Source: Isoetes taiwanensis
Taxonomy: Eukaryota > Streptophyta > Lycopodiopsida > Isoetales > Isoetaceae
Assembly (NCBI GenBank): GCA_021234155.1
Contig: JAJEKV010000286.1
Location: 64,001-128,000, forward strand
Length of the DNA stretch: 64,000 nucleotides
Direction of reading: 5' to 3'
Part shown: piece by piece, positions 12,301 to 24,495 of the stretch
Numbering within the stretch: the stretch's first letter is position 1
Layout of the letters: every line of letters starts with the position of its first letter
Notes under the pieces: model-generated
Told to the model about the DNA's origin: nothing
Database searches by the model: none
Seen by the model: only the letters and a program-made list of their open reading frames with translations
Made by a program: the position numbers and the translations under genes

Positions 12301-13146
12301 ACTGCCACCATGGGGGCTATGATATGACTCAATACTACATAACGGGGCTAGAGGCAAGACGAAAGGAGGGTCCCTGCTGAGCGCGGCTACTGGGCATCTC
12401 GGGCTAGGCCTATGGCCGGTCACTTCGAGTGGGCCGGGCATGAGTCCAACATCTCCTGGGGCAATGGTGTCGCCCTGCCTCTCAAGAGCTGCAGGTGACG
12501 GCCTGGCACTTGTTTTGGGCGGTTTAAGTCGGGGAAGAATCATGTGTTACCACGATTCTCTAGTCATTCATGGAACCTCTAGACCCCGGGAAGGGGAGAT
12601 GGAACCCTTCCTGCCTCGACGGACCGGGGAGATGCAACCCGGATCAGTCTCGATGAGATTGCATATCTGGAAGGCTAGAGTCGTACTAGAGCCCGATCTA
12701 GCCCATCTGCAAAGTATGCACAGGAGGGGCGGATGGAGTGGTCAACCCTAGCCATTGTCTAGAGCCAGCCCCGCCATTGTTATGATTCGGTCTGCTCTAT
12801 CTTGAGGCCTAGCCGTCAGTCTACCTCCCCATGAGTCTGAGCCTTGTGTAGGAGCTCTCATGTTTTACAGCATGTGTTTATCTCTATTGTATCTATGGAT
12901 GTGTATATGTGCTACCCTTCGAGGTAGTTCGATGTATTGTTATTGCTAGTTCTGACATTTTTATGCTTCCGCTCTTATAGGAGCCCATAGGGGAAGGGCG
13001 CACAAGACACCTTCGTGTCCCCTTCTCCCACTAGGGATACCCCGGAGTGCAGGATAGACGGAGGGCTCGTGCGGTCGAAGGACCGAATGAGGGATTTCCT
13101 ACGGAGTGTACGGCCGGGCGTCGTATATTTTTTAGGGAGCGTCACA
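12300..13146 (+). mobile_element. diverged partial LTR related to the 41-57 kb element
   Basis: From about 12510 to 13146 the order of landmarks follows the LTR at 41435-42852: GGGAGATGCAACCCGG, GGATGGAGTGG-CAACCCTA, GAGTCTGAGCCTTG, ACCCTTCGAGGTAG, ATGCTTCCGC, and a final GCGTCACA (13139-13146). The 5' half is diverged or missing. No tRNA-Met primer site follows and no partner LTR was found, so this is a solo or truncated LTR of an older relative. Confidence 0.7.
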
Positions 13147-13194
13147 GAATCAAATGTATTAGCAGCAAGTTCAAGCATAAATGTCGTCTGCCTC

Positions 13195-13410
13195 TAATTC
13201 TGACCTTAGTATTGACCCTATGTGTGACTCTAATATGGGCGCTGAATCTAATGTTGGGCTTAACTCTATATCTGACTCTAATGCTGACCTCTATTCTGAC
13301 TCTATGGTGACTCTATGCCCGACAAAATATGGTTCTAATTCTGACCCTATGCTTGATGCTACTATTGACTCTATATCTAACCCTATGTCTGACGCTATGT
13401 TGGCTCATAC
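13195..13410. repeat. degenerate minisatellite around GACTCTAATGCT
   Basis: About 12-bp units of the type CTGACTCTAATG / TTGACTCTATAT recur roughly 14 times with much variation. Translated, this gives Asp-Ser-Asn-rich sequence. A similar array lies at 28998-29180. Confidence 0.7.
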
Positions 13411-13936
13411 AATAGTAATATTAACTCTACTATTCATGCTAACACATAATCTCACTCTTGTCTGTACACTATCTCTAGATTTGAAGCTATCATTGATTCT
13501 ATGTTCAGTTCTATATCATTGACCCATGTAGTTTATTTTAACTAGTCAGGCGCTTTACTATAGATTTTAAAACTCTTTAAATAATCTCATATGCAAAGTT
13601 ACCAAAAAAGAACTCACTTTCGATCTATCTAAAGAACCATTTGACTTTAGACTTTTAATATAATTATTGTTTCTCTAGATTTTTCATTTTCTCAAAGTCT
13701 TCATTTCGTATCATCCTATGCAGCTAGAAAGAGATTATCAAGGGAGTTTCTATTGTCCTTTGATGATGACTGGAGTGCCTTAAGGTTCCCTTTTAGGGCG
13801 GCGGTGGCTCCCCATTAAAATGAGCTTCCAGAATGGAGCTTCGATGCTGGAAGAGCAGCAAAATGCTGCTGCCAATCTTCCCAAAGCCATGCCTGCGAGT
13901 TCAGAAGGTGATCTAGTTTTAGTCTTCAATGGGTAC
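13411..13936. other. unassigned DNA
   Basis: AT-rich, no recognised gene. A short frame opens at 13820 and runs through the left end of the MITE-like element, so it is not supported as a gene. Confidence 0.4.
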
Positions 13937-14198
13937 GTTGCAACCACGGGGGATTCACTTAGGTTAAGGGGGGTATGCCATCTGCGTTCATGGGGTGGCG
14001 AAAAACCCCCCTGTATACGGATTTTTAGAAACCAATTTTGACCCCTCCCGTACAGAAATTACCTAGGCGAATGCCAAAAAATATTAAAAAAGGACCCCCT
14101 ATCGGCCGTATATGTCCGGAAATGGGTCGAAAAAACCCCCCTCCCGTGCATGCACATGTTTTGTACGAAAAAAACAGTGAACCCCCCGGGGTTGCAAC
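13937..14198. mobile_element. MITE-like element with 23-bp inverted ends
   Basis: 13937-13959 and 14176-14198 are inverted copies with about three mismatches, both starting GTTGCAACC when read inward. The interior is rich in C/G runs and A runs and has no coding. I could not define a target-site duplication, so the superfamily stays open. Confidence 0.6.
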
Positions 14199-15545
14199 AG
14201 GAGGGTTTCTTTGAAGCATGGCCGCTGCTCTCAAGTTTTCTCATCTAAGCAACATACCACGGCTGGTAAGCAACATTTTTGATGTCTTTCCCATGCCTTA
14301 AAGTTGATTGGCCCAAGTTTAGCCAGTCACGAATGCTATGGCTAGAGGGTTTGTGTATGTTTCCTGAGCTTGATTTTTTAGCTGAAATGGTACGCTCATT
14401 GCATCATGAAGGCCGCATTCCTTGTGGTTTTGGGACTGCACTCACTACAGATTTAGGGTTCTCTCAATCTCATAGGATAAAGTGGCAAAGCTTCTGGATT
14501 TCTTGCTTGACACCACATGTAGAGTCGATAGGACATCTTCAGAATACCCTGTCTTATGTATATTCGAAGTGTCGGGAGGAAGATAGTGGCTGGACTAGAG
14601 ATTGGGCTATTGGTTGCATGAAAAGTGGCCTCTTTTTTATCTTTGAGAAGAGCTACTAGGCACTCAGTCCTAAGGAGCTGCAGATCTGAAGGTTTGGGGA
14701 GTTGATTTGCTTGGAAGAATGTAAAAGAGAGGCAACTTATGGATAGTAGCTGCTATGGTCCTACTTGTGGATGGCCCATTCTTTTTCTCTGCATATTGGT
14801 ATGTATATTAGCTGTGTGTTCTTTAGGTGTCATCTGCCCCCTTTCCTTGCAAGGGGAGATTATGATCTAGTGGCAACCAGATTGAATAAGGGAAGTGGTC
14901 AAATTAAGAGTCATTAGATGGGAGACTGATGCCCCTTTACAACTGCAGTAGAGCACAAGTGTAGTTGAGGCCTATGTCAGCAGATAAAGGTTAGGAAGAG
15001 CAATTAGACCACCCCTTGGGGGTAGGCTTGGGTGAATTTCTGCAAGTTGGAAGATGGAGTAGCCAGTCCCTATGTACAAGATTGGAATTGGGGCTTGCCC
15101 TCTTATAGTACAATTATGCAGGATGAGTTTCCAGACCAAGTTAACGCGTGGAAGTTTTTTTGAGCCCTTTGAATGCTTACATCTTTCGTGGTGGAACTTC
15201 AGATGGCCTCAGTTATGATATACATATTGATTTCTTCCCATGTTCTATTTGGCAAGGATTGTCTGTTTTTTAGATCCAGGTTTTAGACAATGAATTACGA
15301 GATAATTCTTCCAATCTGGACCTTTGAGGGGTCCTTAATAAGGTTTATGTACCATTTATTATTATTGATATGGAGGTTAACATTAACCTCCATATTGAAA
15401 AGAATGCAACTAACAACTAATAGCTTGCTAATATTAGAAGAAAACTTAATGTGGTTCGCATTGCAAATTGTGACCAATCGGATTCTTATGGAATACTTTT
15501 TTTAGAGCTAAACCTTGGGAACTGCAGAGATACTCATATTAATGA
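14199..15545. other. unassigned DNA with one unrecognised frame
   Basis: A 126-codon plus-strand frame at 14279-14659 has plausible amino-acid composition (Trp- and Phe-containing) but no motif I recognise. The rest is non-coding. A perfect hairpin lies at 15368-15395. Confidence 0.35.
15368..15395. repeat. perfect 12-bp hairpin
   Basis: ATATGGAGGTTA (15368-15379), loop ACAT, TAACCTCCATAT (15384-15395). Confidence 0.9.
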
Positions 15546-15587
15546 AACGTGAGGCAGCGCACTACAGCGGATGTAGTGCTCCACGTT
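15546..15587. repeat. imperfect palindrome
   Basis: AACGTG/CACGTT outer arms and GCACTACA/TGTAGTGC inner arms surround a 5-nt loop. It lies 3 bp left of the candidate Helitron 5' end at 15591. Confidence 0.75.
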
Positions 15588-15590
15588 ATA

Positions 15591-18500
15591 TCTATATCTA
15601 AGAGGTTTATTTTTTGTGTCATAAGTTTGCCTTGGGTCATTATCAGAGAGAAAATGTGAGTTCCTTAGATTCTAGCAGTTCGGGGTGAGTTCATTAGCCT
15701 AACTATCTTGAATCGACAGGATGATACGCACTGGAAAAATAGATGTGTAATAATCTTGCACTGTTAGCATGCTGTTCCATGGCAGAAGGCATCCTACACC
15801 CAATACCCAGCATACCATGTAGGCTGCAAGTCTGCCCTGCAAAACCAATACAGAGAAAAAGAAACACTCTCAAGATCAGAACAATGCAAAATTTGATGCT
15901 GTCGTTCCTGTTTTCATCCTAGCCTATCTACGACTCTGCATATGCTGAAAATTTTTGCTTGCATGTGTTCATATTCTTAACATTTTATACAAAAGCCATG
16001 CCTCATTCTAACTTGTTTTCAGAGATCAAGATAATGCTGCTCTGCTACATTGTGACATGTTTTCAGATTCCACGCCACACTCTAACTTGTTTCATAGATT
16101 AGTGTAAATACACAACATGAATCTCTAAATGAAAAGAATTTCAAGTACATCTCTTCATATGCTCGTAAATTATGCCTGCAAATATTCTTATCTTAGACAT
16201 ACTATACGCATGCATAGGCAAAAGCTATCAAACAATTATTTCGTGTCTATGCATACACTGCTTAGAGCCAAAAATATAGAATAGATGATGAACTTGACCA
16301 TGAACTGCTATGATTGAAGAGAAATATGCAAAAATCAGAAAGAAAAAGGAGAACAAAACTACAGAATCTAGTGCAAAAAATCCAGAAAAAGGAGCATTGA
16401 AAAGCTCAGTTTGACAATCTTTATTGCATACAGATAGAAATCAACCGAATTATTCACAAAGAAAGCCAAGTTTCATACCTATTTCCTGCAATTCTCCTTG
16501 GCTATACATATTCCTTTGAAAGGTTTGCAGATTCGAGGCAAACTGCCTGCTTCTTAGACATAGTATGGCGCTTTCTCAAATCCGTCAATGTATGAGGATA
16601 CGAAGAGGTGCTTTAGCATCTGGACTAAGCCAGACCTTATGGATTTGGATTTTAAAAAACCTTCCAGGTTCCGAAGACCTCTAGGCGCCGGATTTCGAGA
16701 TCGCAGCTCCAAGACTAGCAAACTGGATGTAGTAATGCCCTTTTCAAGAATCTAGAGAGGAATTTGTTGAGCCTTTCTTGAAGCAGATTTCAGAGAAAAG
16801 AAATCTTGCTGCGAAATGTCGCAGTAGAAACAGAGATTTCGCTTCCAATCCGGCGGTTTGGAACCAAATGGTGGATTCGGAAGAAATGGGTTCTTCTTCC
16901 TCTTCAAGCTTTGAAGGCCGCCTTTAGCAAGAATCCGCCCCATCTTCTGTTTTGAAACCCTAGCATGCCTAAATTTCCTTAAATTTCTGCCTTGCCAAAG
17001 GATATGTATGGACACCAGGTTCTTTGCATTGGCTATGGCTTAAAACCCACCGATTCTAAAGTATTTGAAAATTACAAACTCAATTATATATGTTGTGATA
17101 ATGTTATTGTGTAAGTGTTGGACCCAGCCCTAATTTTAACGACCCAGATTCGACCAAACCAATGGCGATGATGATGCCATGTCACAAAGTTTTGAGTTTT
17201 TTTTAGGGTTCGCGAGGGCACCTATGGCGCCTGCTGCATTCCTCCAGTGGTATCCACATGCATGCTGGAGGTGGAACGGCCTTTGCTAGGTTCGACGGCT
17301 TCTTGGTGAGTCAAGAATGGAATGGTTAGGGTGATGTTGGCGAGGGAAAATAAAGGAGCAACGATGTTGTGGAATCCCTCCTATCATGTCTTGATCTTAG
17401 GGTTTAGTTTTAGCTGTATTGTGTAAGGACGAGGCTTTTTCCAGAGATTGGAACCGGTGAAAGATGAATTTGGAGCACCTGACTGAAGAGCCGGTCCTGG
17501 AACAGCTAAAATCAATCCCATTCCTTTTTCCATTCAAGATTGGAACAAGAAAGAGTGTGGCGATGGCGCCGGATTTGCCCGGCTTTGCTTCGGTAGGACT
17601 CTGCGTGTGCCCATTCTTTGTGTTGCAAATTGTCATGTTTATCCGGGTTTGGCTGGACAAAGCAAAGGAACGCGTCTATCGTGGAATGGGTTAAGGGCAT
17701 CGGAAGGTCTATTCACATGGATCTCGAGCTTGGATATGCGGAATCTAAAACTTGAGCATGGAATTGTAATAAGTTTTGGTGGTAATTTATGCAGGGTCGA
17801 GTCTAATTTTTGAAGTCTCTAGAGAGTTGTGGCAAGAAGAGGTCAGTGTATGCTTTTGAGTTTCTCTAAATTCTAAAATCGTACTAAATCCTAAAATTAT
17901 GAATATGATTGGGTTTTCTTGGCGAGCAAGTGCAAGGACTAGCACCATTCACATCTTTGCAATTTTGAGGCGACATAACTCAAGTATCGAGTTTTTCTTA
18001 AGGTCATGTCTTATCCGAATAATTTGGATTTTTTGTGCAAAGGGTTTTGTGCCAAAGCGAGCATATGAAGCCCACATGATGATTGTTACAAGGTATGTGA
18101 TTTTAAAGCTTTGCCCCTGTTTATTCTTCTTTTGTTATAAGCAAATTTTAGCTTGGAGTTATTGCTTGATGCGAGGAAATGTGAATACCCCGTTGACATC
18201 AAGCATCCCAAAAAACTCCGTTCTTAAGATTTATGCTAAAACATGCACACAAAATGTGGAAACATGGAAAGATCAAGTTTTTCAAACCTTTGTCTAATGT
18301 AAATCATTTGATGCAAAAGCCGAAACGGTTTGATATGTATTATCAATATAGAGCAAGATCATCCTAGGGTTCCATCCGTGAATGGGCAAGGTAAATTTAT
18401 TTTGTAAGTTTATATTCTATTTCAAATTATATACCACATATTGATGTACCACAAATTGACATTTTCAAACGTCAAAAAGTTTTTGTAAAACTTCATAACC

Positions 18501-20422
18501 TAATATCATGGGCAAGAGTATAAAAATATGATGATTGATCCCATCATCACCAGAGTGAGCAACAAGCACTTGATGTGTATGATCAACAAAAGCCAAGTAT
18601 CAAAGGAGGGTTCAATAAAGCCCCATCAAATTGGAAGTCGAGAGAAGCAAATAAAAAAGAAGAAACATACGACATCCATTGTTGTATGACTCATCAAAAT
18701 ATTATAGTGGTAATCAACGGGAAGATAAGCAAACATTGTGAAGGCATCTTTCACATGGTGAAAAGAAGCACGGTTGGAGGGCATGAATTGCAAGACGCAG
18801 AATCCGCCCTTTTCGCAGCGCCGCAAAGGGTTGCATTTAAACCAAACTATATCGCTTCTGTGTCAAGAATTGTTGTGAACTTCTTTCTTTGGAGTTCCTA
18901 CTAGCACCTCCATCAAATACTCCTCTGCATATAAAATTTTGGATCGTATGTAGTATCTAAGCGCCTCCCATGAAATTTGAACGTTGTGAGGCTAGATTTT
19001 AGAGCCTCTAACCTTTTCTCGACTCCTCGATTTTGCATTGCATAGCTTCTCAAGTATTGATTTGCTCGCATCTATATGTCGCAAATTTGCTCTGCTGAAT
19101 CGGCAATTCTTGCCGGGCTTGAATTTGCTATATTCATGAGTGCAATTATCACAAAGACTAGAAGGCATTGCCTTTTAGATCCAACCAGGTCTCTAATGCC
19201 GATGTGCTACACACTTTGTAATTTCTTCAAGTGAGTGACAAGTGACATTCAAGGTTTGCTTCCATTCAAGACGCATGGAAGCTATAATTTATCCCATTGT
19301 TGGTAGTCGATGGGTTTGTACATTGTGTTGCTTTTTCAAAGATTGCAACTAAAAACTTCAATTGTGCAAAATATAACGTGAAGTAGCAAGATAAAACCTA
19401 TTTTGTGAAAAAATAATTTTTTCAAGACACAAGCTTCTTAAGTGCATAGAAAAAAGTGAACAAATTATAATGCATTTGAGATGTGACTTCTTGTCTTTAT
19501 CACATCTCACAAAGTTAGTTCCAAAATTCATTGCAAATAATTCATAAAATATCCAAAATTCATCATTGCAAATGAAATTATAGTAAGTAGGAAAAAAATA
19601 TAAACAACTCATAATCCTTCATCCTCCGCTTTTCCTTCCTTCTTACAATGTTCATTCTTATTTCGCATTTAGGCAGTGTGATGCAATATATAGTAAGTAG
19701 GAAAAAAAACTATATAAACAACTCTATAACAACTCATCCTCCACCTCCCCCTTCCTCCGCTTTTCCTTCAATCAATCAAGCTCCACAATATGAGTTTGCT
19801 TTAATTTATACCATATTGGAATGTTGTTGTTGATGTTGTTGTCGTCGTTGTAGGGTTTTGTTCTATTTGTTCATTTTCTCATGTCATCATATTTAGGGTT
19901 TTGTAGTCGTTCCTCATAGAGCCATAGGGCCAGTTTATTACAATGTGGGAATGTTTGTTTGAGTTTATGCATTATAATCCTTTTTATACTTTCATGGAAC
20001 ATAGGTTGGATAAAGTGGTTTCCTACAACAAAGACATGGAATTCTCAAGTTTGGTACATAGAACATTCTGAAGCCCCAATAAAAAACATTTAGGCTTTTG
20101 GAAAACCCCAATTACATCTCACTTTGTTTGCTAAGAAACCCCAATACCATCTACCTACATTGGCACCAAGCCAATGCTAATGCTACATGTATTCTACATG
20201 TATTCTACTGCCTTCTTTCCTAGCAATGCTGTGCAATTTTCCTACATTTACATATATTTTGACATTAGTGTCTCGCCACAACATTTTGAGCATGTAGCTA
20301 TGATCTTTATGTATACTAAGGATGATGGCGCGAGTTCATAATCTACGATGACTTTTCTCATTGCGGCCAAAATATTTACAAACTTCCAACATAAGCCCAG
20401 CAACGCTGGGCACCGTTACTAG
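15591..20422 (+). mobile_element. candidate non-autonomous Helitron (3' end firm, 5' end tentative)
   Basis: The 3' end has a perfect 7-bp hairpin GCCCAGC-AAC-GCTGGGC (20395-20411), then ACCGTTA and CTAG at 20419-20422, followed by T. This is the same architecture as the termini at 6914 and 59031 but a different subfamily. A possible 5' end is the A|TCTATATCTAAG at 15591. If both ends belong together the element is 4.8 kb and holds no Rep/helicase; the sequence between is non-coding with scattered short frames (for example 16752-17015 minus, 17464-17694, 17899-18297) that I do not recognise. Confidence 0.5.
19577..19790. repeat. tandem duplication, period about 111 bp
   Basis: TATAGTAAGTAGGAAAAAAA followed by ATAAACAACTC and CCTCCGCTTTTCCTTC occurs at about 19578 and again at about 19688. 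Confidence 0.8.
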
Positions 20423-20423
20423 T

Positions 20424-20805
20424 ACCATAATGTGTGCATTATCTTTATTAGGCTTGCCTAACCTCTGTTACAACAATTCTAGCCATTCTAGCCCATCCAC
20501 ATTGGCTGCCATGTAGGCTAAAATAAATTGCAACTGTTAGATTTCTTATTTTTTGAATCTACAGGTAGGAAAATTGGAAAACTAAAAAGTAAGCTCCTAT
20601 TTTTTGAGCAGTCTTCGTTCCAGTTTCTTCCTTGCTCCTGTACAGAGATTTCGAAAATCTTCTCTTGTAGTAGAGTGCGTGAAAACTGTAGTTTAGCTAT
20701 AAAGTATCGCACATTCTGGTGTTCTTGCCACTGAAGCCAAAAAATTTCCTTCCCCATCATCGACTGTAGTTGTTTCGTAGAACAAGTTCATGATATGCAT
20801 AAGCC
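20424..20805. other. unassigned spacer
   Basis: No feature recognised between the Helitron 3' end and the LINE tail. Confidence 0.4.
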
Positions 20806-20887
20806 ATAGAATAGAATAGAATAGAATAGAATAGAATAGAATAGAATAGAATAGAATAGAATAGAATAGAATAGAATAGAATAGAAT
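20806..20887 (-). repeat. (TTCTA)n microsatellite, LINE 3' tail
   Basis: About 16 uninterrupted copies of ATAGA (plus strand). It directly follows the LINE fragment on the minus strand, as the simple-sequence tails of some LINE families do. Confidence 0.85.
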
Positions 20888-21350
20888 GTATTTTTATCAT
20901 CCACGAAGACCAAGTAAGACCTTTAAGGAATGGGGAAGCATTTAGATATGGATGCAGAGGGTACAACAAAGCCCATGGGAGACTAGGCTTGATAGTTGTC
21001 TTGGGAAAGGGGAGATAGTGCAGAAGTGATTGTCGCACCAATCTTAAGCCAGAAGAGTTATCTTTACCAAGGAGGAGCCTCCAAATGAACTTTGAAATCA
21101 TGACTTGACTTTGAAGACGGAAGTCCAACATTCCAAGGCCACCAGCTTCCTTAGGCTTGATGCACTTAGCCCAGGGTACCTTAACAACAACACCTTCTGA
21201 TGTACCACCCTAGATGAAATTCCCATACACACGATCTCATTCATCTTACATTGAGGAGCCAGTAAGACAGATGCCATATAGACATGGGTGTTGCTAAGGA
21301 TGGATCTTGCCACTGTGATCCTACCAGGCAGAGAAAACTTAGCCATCGTT
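20888..21350 (-). pseudogene. 5'-truncated LINE ORF2 C-terminal region
   Basis: Minus-strand translation shows a plant L1-like tail of the reverse transcriptase protein: FSLPGRITVARSILSN, then PKEAGGLGMLDFRLQ, and a following KFIWRLL block. These correspond to the region after the RT domain in plant LINE ORF2. Frames change near 21100-21130 and near 21190-21230, so it is broken. Catalytic RT motifs are absent because the copy is 5'-truncated. The 3' end reads CTTCGTGGATGATAAAAATA and runs directly into the pentanucleotide tail. Confidence 0.8.
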
Positions 21351-21368
21351 CTCATCGTCATCGATCTT

Positions 21369-21503
21369 TTCCTTATTCTCGCCCTGATTACCATCGTCCC
21401 TTTGTCAGGTCAGCTCTTGTATTTTTCCTCCTATTCGCCCTCACCATCGTCCTTTTCTAGGTAAGCTCTTATTTCTCTCCAAGGTAAGCTCTTATTTCTC
21501 TCC
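21369..21503. repeat. short tandem duplications
   Basis: A ~60-bp unit containing ATTCGCCCT and CCATCGTCC occurs twice, followed by two back-to-back copies of AGGTAAGCTCTTATTTCTCT at 21459-21502. Confidence 0.75.
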
Positions 21504-22589
21504 CATGCATGATCATTTACTTAGCATAGTGTGGCATCGAGATTTGTGATGCTTGTTTGTACTCTCTATTGATTACAGCTACTTTTTGTTGTTTGTGATT
21601 CATGCTCATGGCAGAATTATATCGTTGAGGAGGTTTTGATTATGTAACGGAGTTCTGTGGTGCTTATTTTCCAATTTGGTCTTAGGTGATTTGTGCATGC
21701 ATTTATGTTATGGGCAATGGAACTTATGGAGTTCTCTTCGTCGCCTGGCCATTGTTCATGCATGACGGAATTCCATAGTCCTATTCTTCATCGACCACGC
21801 CATCTGATGGGCCATCTCCTCTATTTTTCTATGCCAGTTTTGAATGCCAGTGGAGTTCTTTTTACCATTTTCTTTGCAATTGCACTTAAGTTATTGATTT
21901 GTGTTTGGATGTTTTACGCTTCAAGCTTCGCCCACGCCAAAGGTCGTGGCATTATTTACCTTGAGTCGGACATCAGGTTGCTTCGCTTGTTGCAGCCCAC
22001 TTTCGATGGTTGCAGTTCCGATGCTGTATAGCTGAGATTTTTCGCTCTATCAATTTATATTTGGCACCTCTGTCTGAGTTCGGATTTGCGCAGGAGTTTC
22101 CGGCTTTCTTCAGATCGTTGGGGTATCAGGCAGGTTTTCTCCTCCATTTCTCATCTGTAATCAACCTCCATCCACAGGTTTTCTGCGTTTTTCCTCAGAC
22201 AGCCCAAATTCCATGTTTGCCCTTTAGATCTAAACTTGCATGAGCTTTTTTAGCCATCCACTAATTCGCTAGCATTTTCCTTCATCGAATTCTAGCCTGG
22301 GTCGGTTTATTGTGCATTATCTGGCGCCACAAGTCCTTCCCAGGTTTCTAGATTCACAGAAAGGCACAAACGGGCGATTCACATCTTGGGATCGGTGGGC
22401 GTAAACGTGAGGAGTGTGCAAGTGGTGGTTGCGGCCAGGGTCGTATGGTTACTCCAGCTGGCCACATATTGATTTCGCTTTTCACATTTTCGTTTGTTTC
22501 ATAGACCAACATCACTTTTGTTACTTTTTAGCACAGATCTCCTACCTAGATAGATAGTGAACCCATGTTTCATGTTCTCTTCTTCTAAT

Positions 22590-22675
22590 TGGGTCCGGCA
22601 TTCTTGCCGGCCCGACTGCGGGAATCGGTCGGCGCCTCAGCGGCGCCCCGGATTCTAGCGGTCGGGGCTGTGAGA
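22590..22675. repeat. GC-rich hairpin cluster
   Basis: CCGGC-ATTCTT-GCCGG, followed by GGCGCC-TCAGC-GGCGCC, lies in an otherwise AT-rich region. Confidence 0.6.
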
Positions 22676-24451
22676 TTGCCCAATGATCACCTTTATCTCT
22701 TAATTTTGTCATTTCTCTCTTAATTTCTCAACATGTTATACATCCATTGATAACCATATCTATTCCCTTAATTCACATTTTATTATGGGCTATTGTTCAA
22801 GGGGATTTATCTGAGCTTTAGTTCGGGCCTATCATAGTTCTTTCGATCGTTATTCGTGGAGTTTTGCATTTGGTTATATGCTGGACATAGCATGCTTCAC
22901 GTCCATTTTTTATCCTTCTATTCTACGGACCATGGAACATGTATGTCATCAAGCCCTTTCGGGCCTCTCTCACTTCGTTTGTCCTCCTACATTTCTCACC
23001 CCAATCCATCAATGCACGGAGTTTGTTATATTGAAGTTCTTGCGGTATTTCAATTTTAACAGGCATCTTTATTTTGTATCGCCTTACCATTCTTTGTTTT
23101 CTGCATTTGTTAGCATATAATCCAATGGATCTTTGGGATTAGGGCATAGTTCATTGTTTTATTTAGGCATTCTCGTCTTAACATTTTTCATTGCAATAGT
23201 CCTATGGTTTCTTATTTCTGATGCGTATTTGATGCATTTTTTCTACTTCCAGCATGTGCTTGTAAATTGTGTTGCTAGACGTATTTTCTCTTTGGATGCT
23301 ATGTTGCTAAGTTATCGTTTCTGCAAACTTAAGTTCCTTCACCATAGAGGGATATGACCTATTTTTGCATTGGTGCTCTTGATATTTAAGTCACTTCACC
23401 TTATAGGGATATGACCTATTTTGCAGTAATGGCCTTATAAATTGGTTCATGTCTTTTCCTTTTTTTTTTTTGACCTATGGTTCCAACATTATTCCTAGAT
23501 GGCGACATGTTCTTCGTGTTTTTTACCTAAAACTTCTTTCGTCTTAAGGCATGCATTTGTGGTAAGTTAGGGAAGTAGCGTCATTATCATGGCATTTTCG
23601 GCTTGTTGAGGTAGCCTCACTCATCTAGGTAACTTAATGTTGGGTTCCTGTGCCGGGGGTTTTTATTCTATGTCGATATTGCTCCTCATCGTGTTCTTGG
23701 AGTTCTTTACCATTCTGGGTTTTTTGGCGCTATCACTATACATCATTGGCATATTTGCTATTTGGCTTTATCTGGATTTGATGCATATTGCGTTTGGCAC
23801 TGCATTGGGATTTTGCAACATGGATTTCTATTGGATCCTCTTTCATTTTTATGCTTATCTTATCTCGATGTGGAACATATTAAGTTGTTGTACACAAAGT
23901 GCGTTCTGCTAGTTCTGCATGATTCTAGTTATCTCGGGACATCCATTTCTGGCTATCTCTTGAGAGCTTTTTGCACTTAGAATGGATTTTTTCTCTTTGT
24001 TTTTCAGATTCCGCACTCTCTTATTGATCCTTCATGGAATTGTAAATCACGTGGCTGTCCTAATTTTTTCATCTCTGTCGTCATTATGTTTTCATGTCGT
24101 CATTTGCATCACTCCATTGCAATTTTGTGACATGGGTTTCTATTGGATCATTTTTTATTTTTGATGCTTATCTTTCTCTAGCTGGGGTGTATCTTGGGTT
24201 ATTGTGCATACGGTATTATCTTGAGCGCATCCTCATTTCGTACGGAGTGCTAGTCCTGCCTCATTCGGGAGCTGGTTGTTGAGATCTTTTTTCACTGTAC
24301 ATTGTGCTCTCATTATGCATTGTGCATTGTGCTATCACTTGCCAGGAACTTCGTTTCTAGCTCGCAATCATTGTGCGTTGTGTTATCATTATACATCCTA
24401 TTTGCTATTTAGCTATATTTGGACATAAAATTCTGTTTATCATGTTTTTCT

Positions 24452-24495
24452 TCCACCCGCTGGGCGACGCTTTTTCTCCACCCCTCGGGTGATGC
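24452..24495 (+). repeat. two CACC/GGTG mini-hairpins
   Basis: CCACCCGCTGGGCGACGC and CCACCCCTCGGGTGATGC are members of the motif family arrayed at 28600-28770. Confidence 0.7.

Noticed and set aside
13181-13522. 113-codon Asp/Ser/Asn-rich frame as a real gene
   Set aside because: It is produced by the minisatellite and changes to Leu/Thr-rich sequence once the array ends.
16752-17015. 87-codon minus-strand frame as a leader exon
   Set aside because: Splice-like sites could be imagined, but no homologous protein or continuation was recognised.
20806-20887. Pentanucleotide array as an unconnected microsatellite
   Set aside because: It follows the LINE 3' end directly and the same junction occurs at two other places, so it is better read as a LINE tail.
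22590-22675. GC-rich hairpins as another Helitron 3' end
   Set aside because: No CTRR-T follows at the right distance and the flanks do not match the three real termini.
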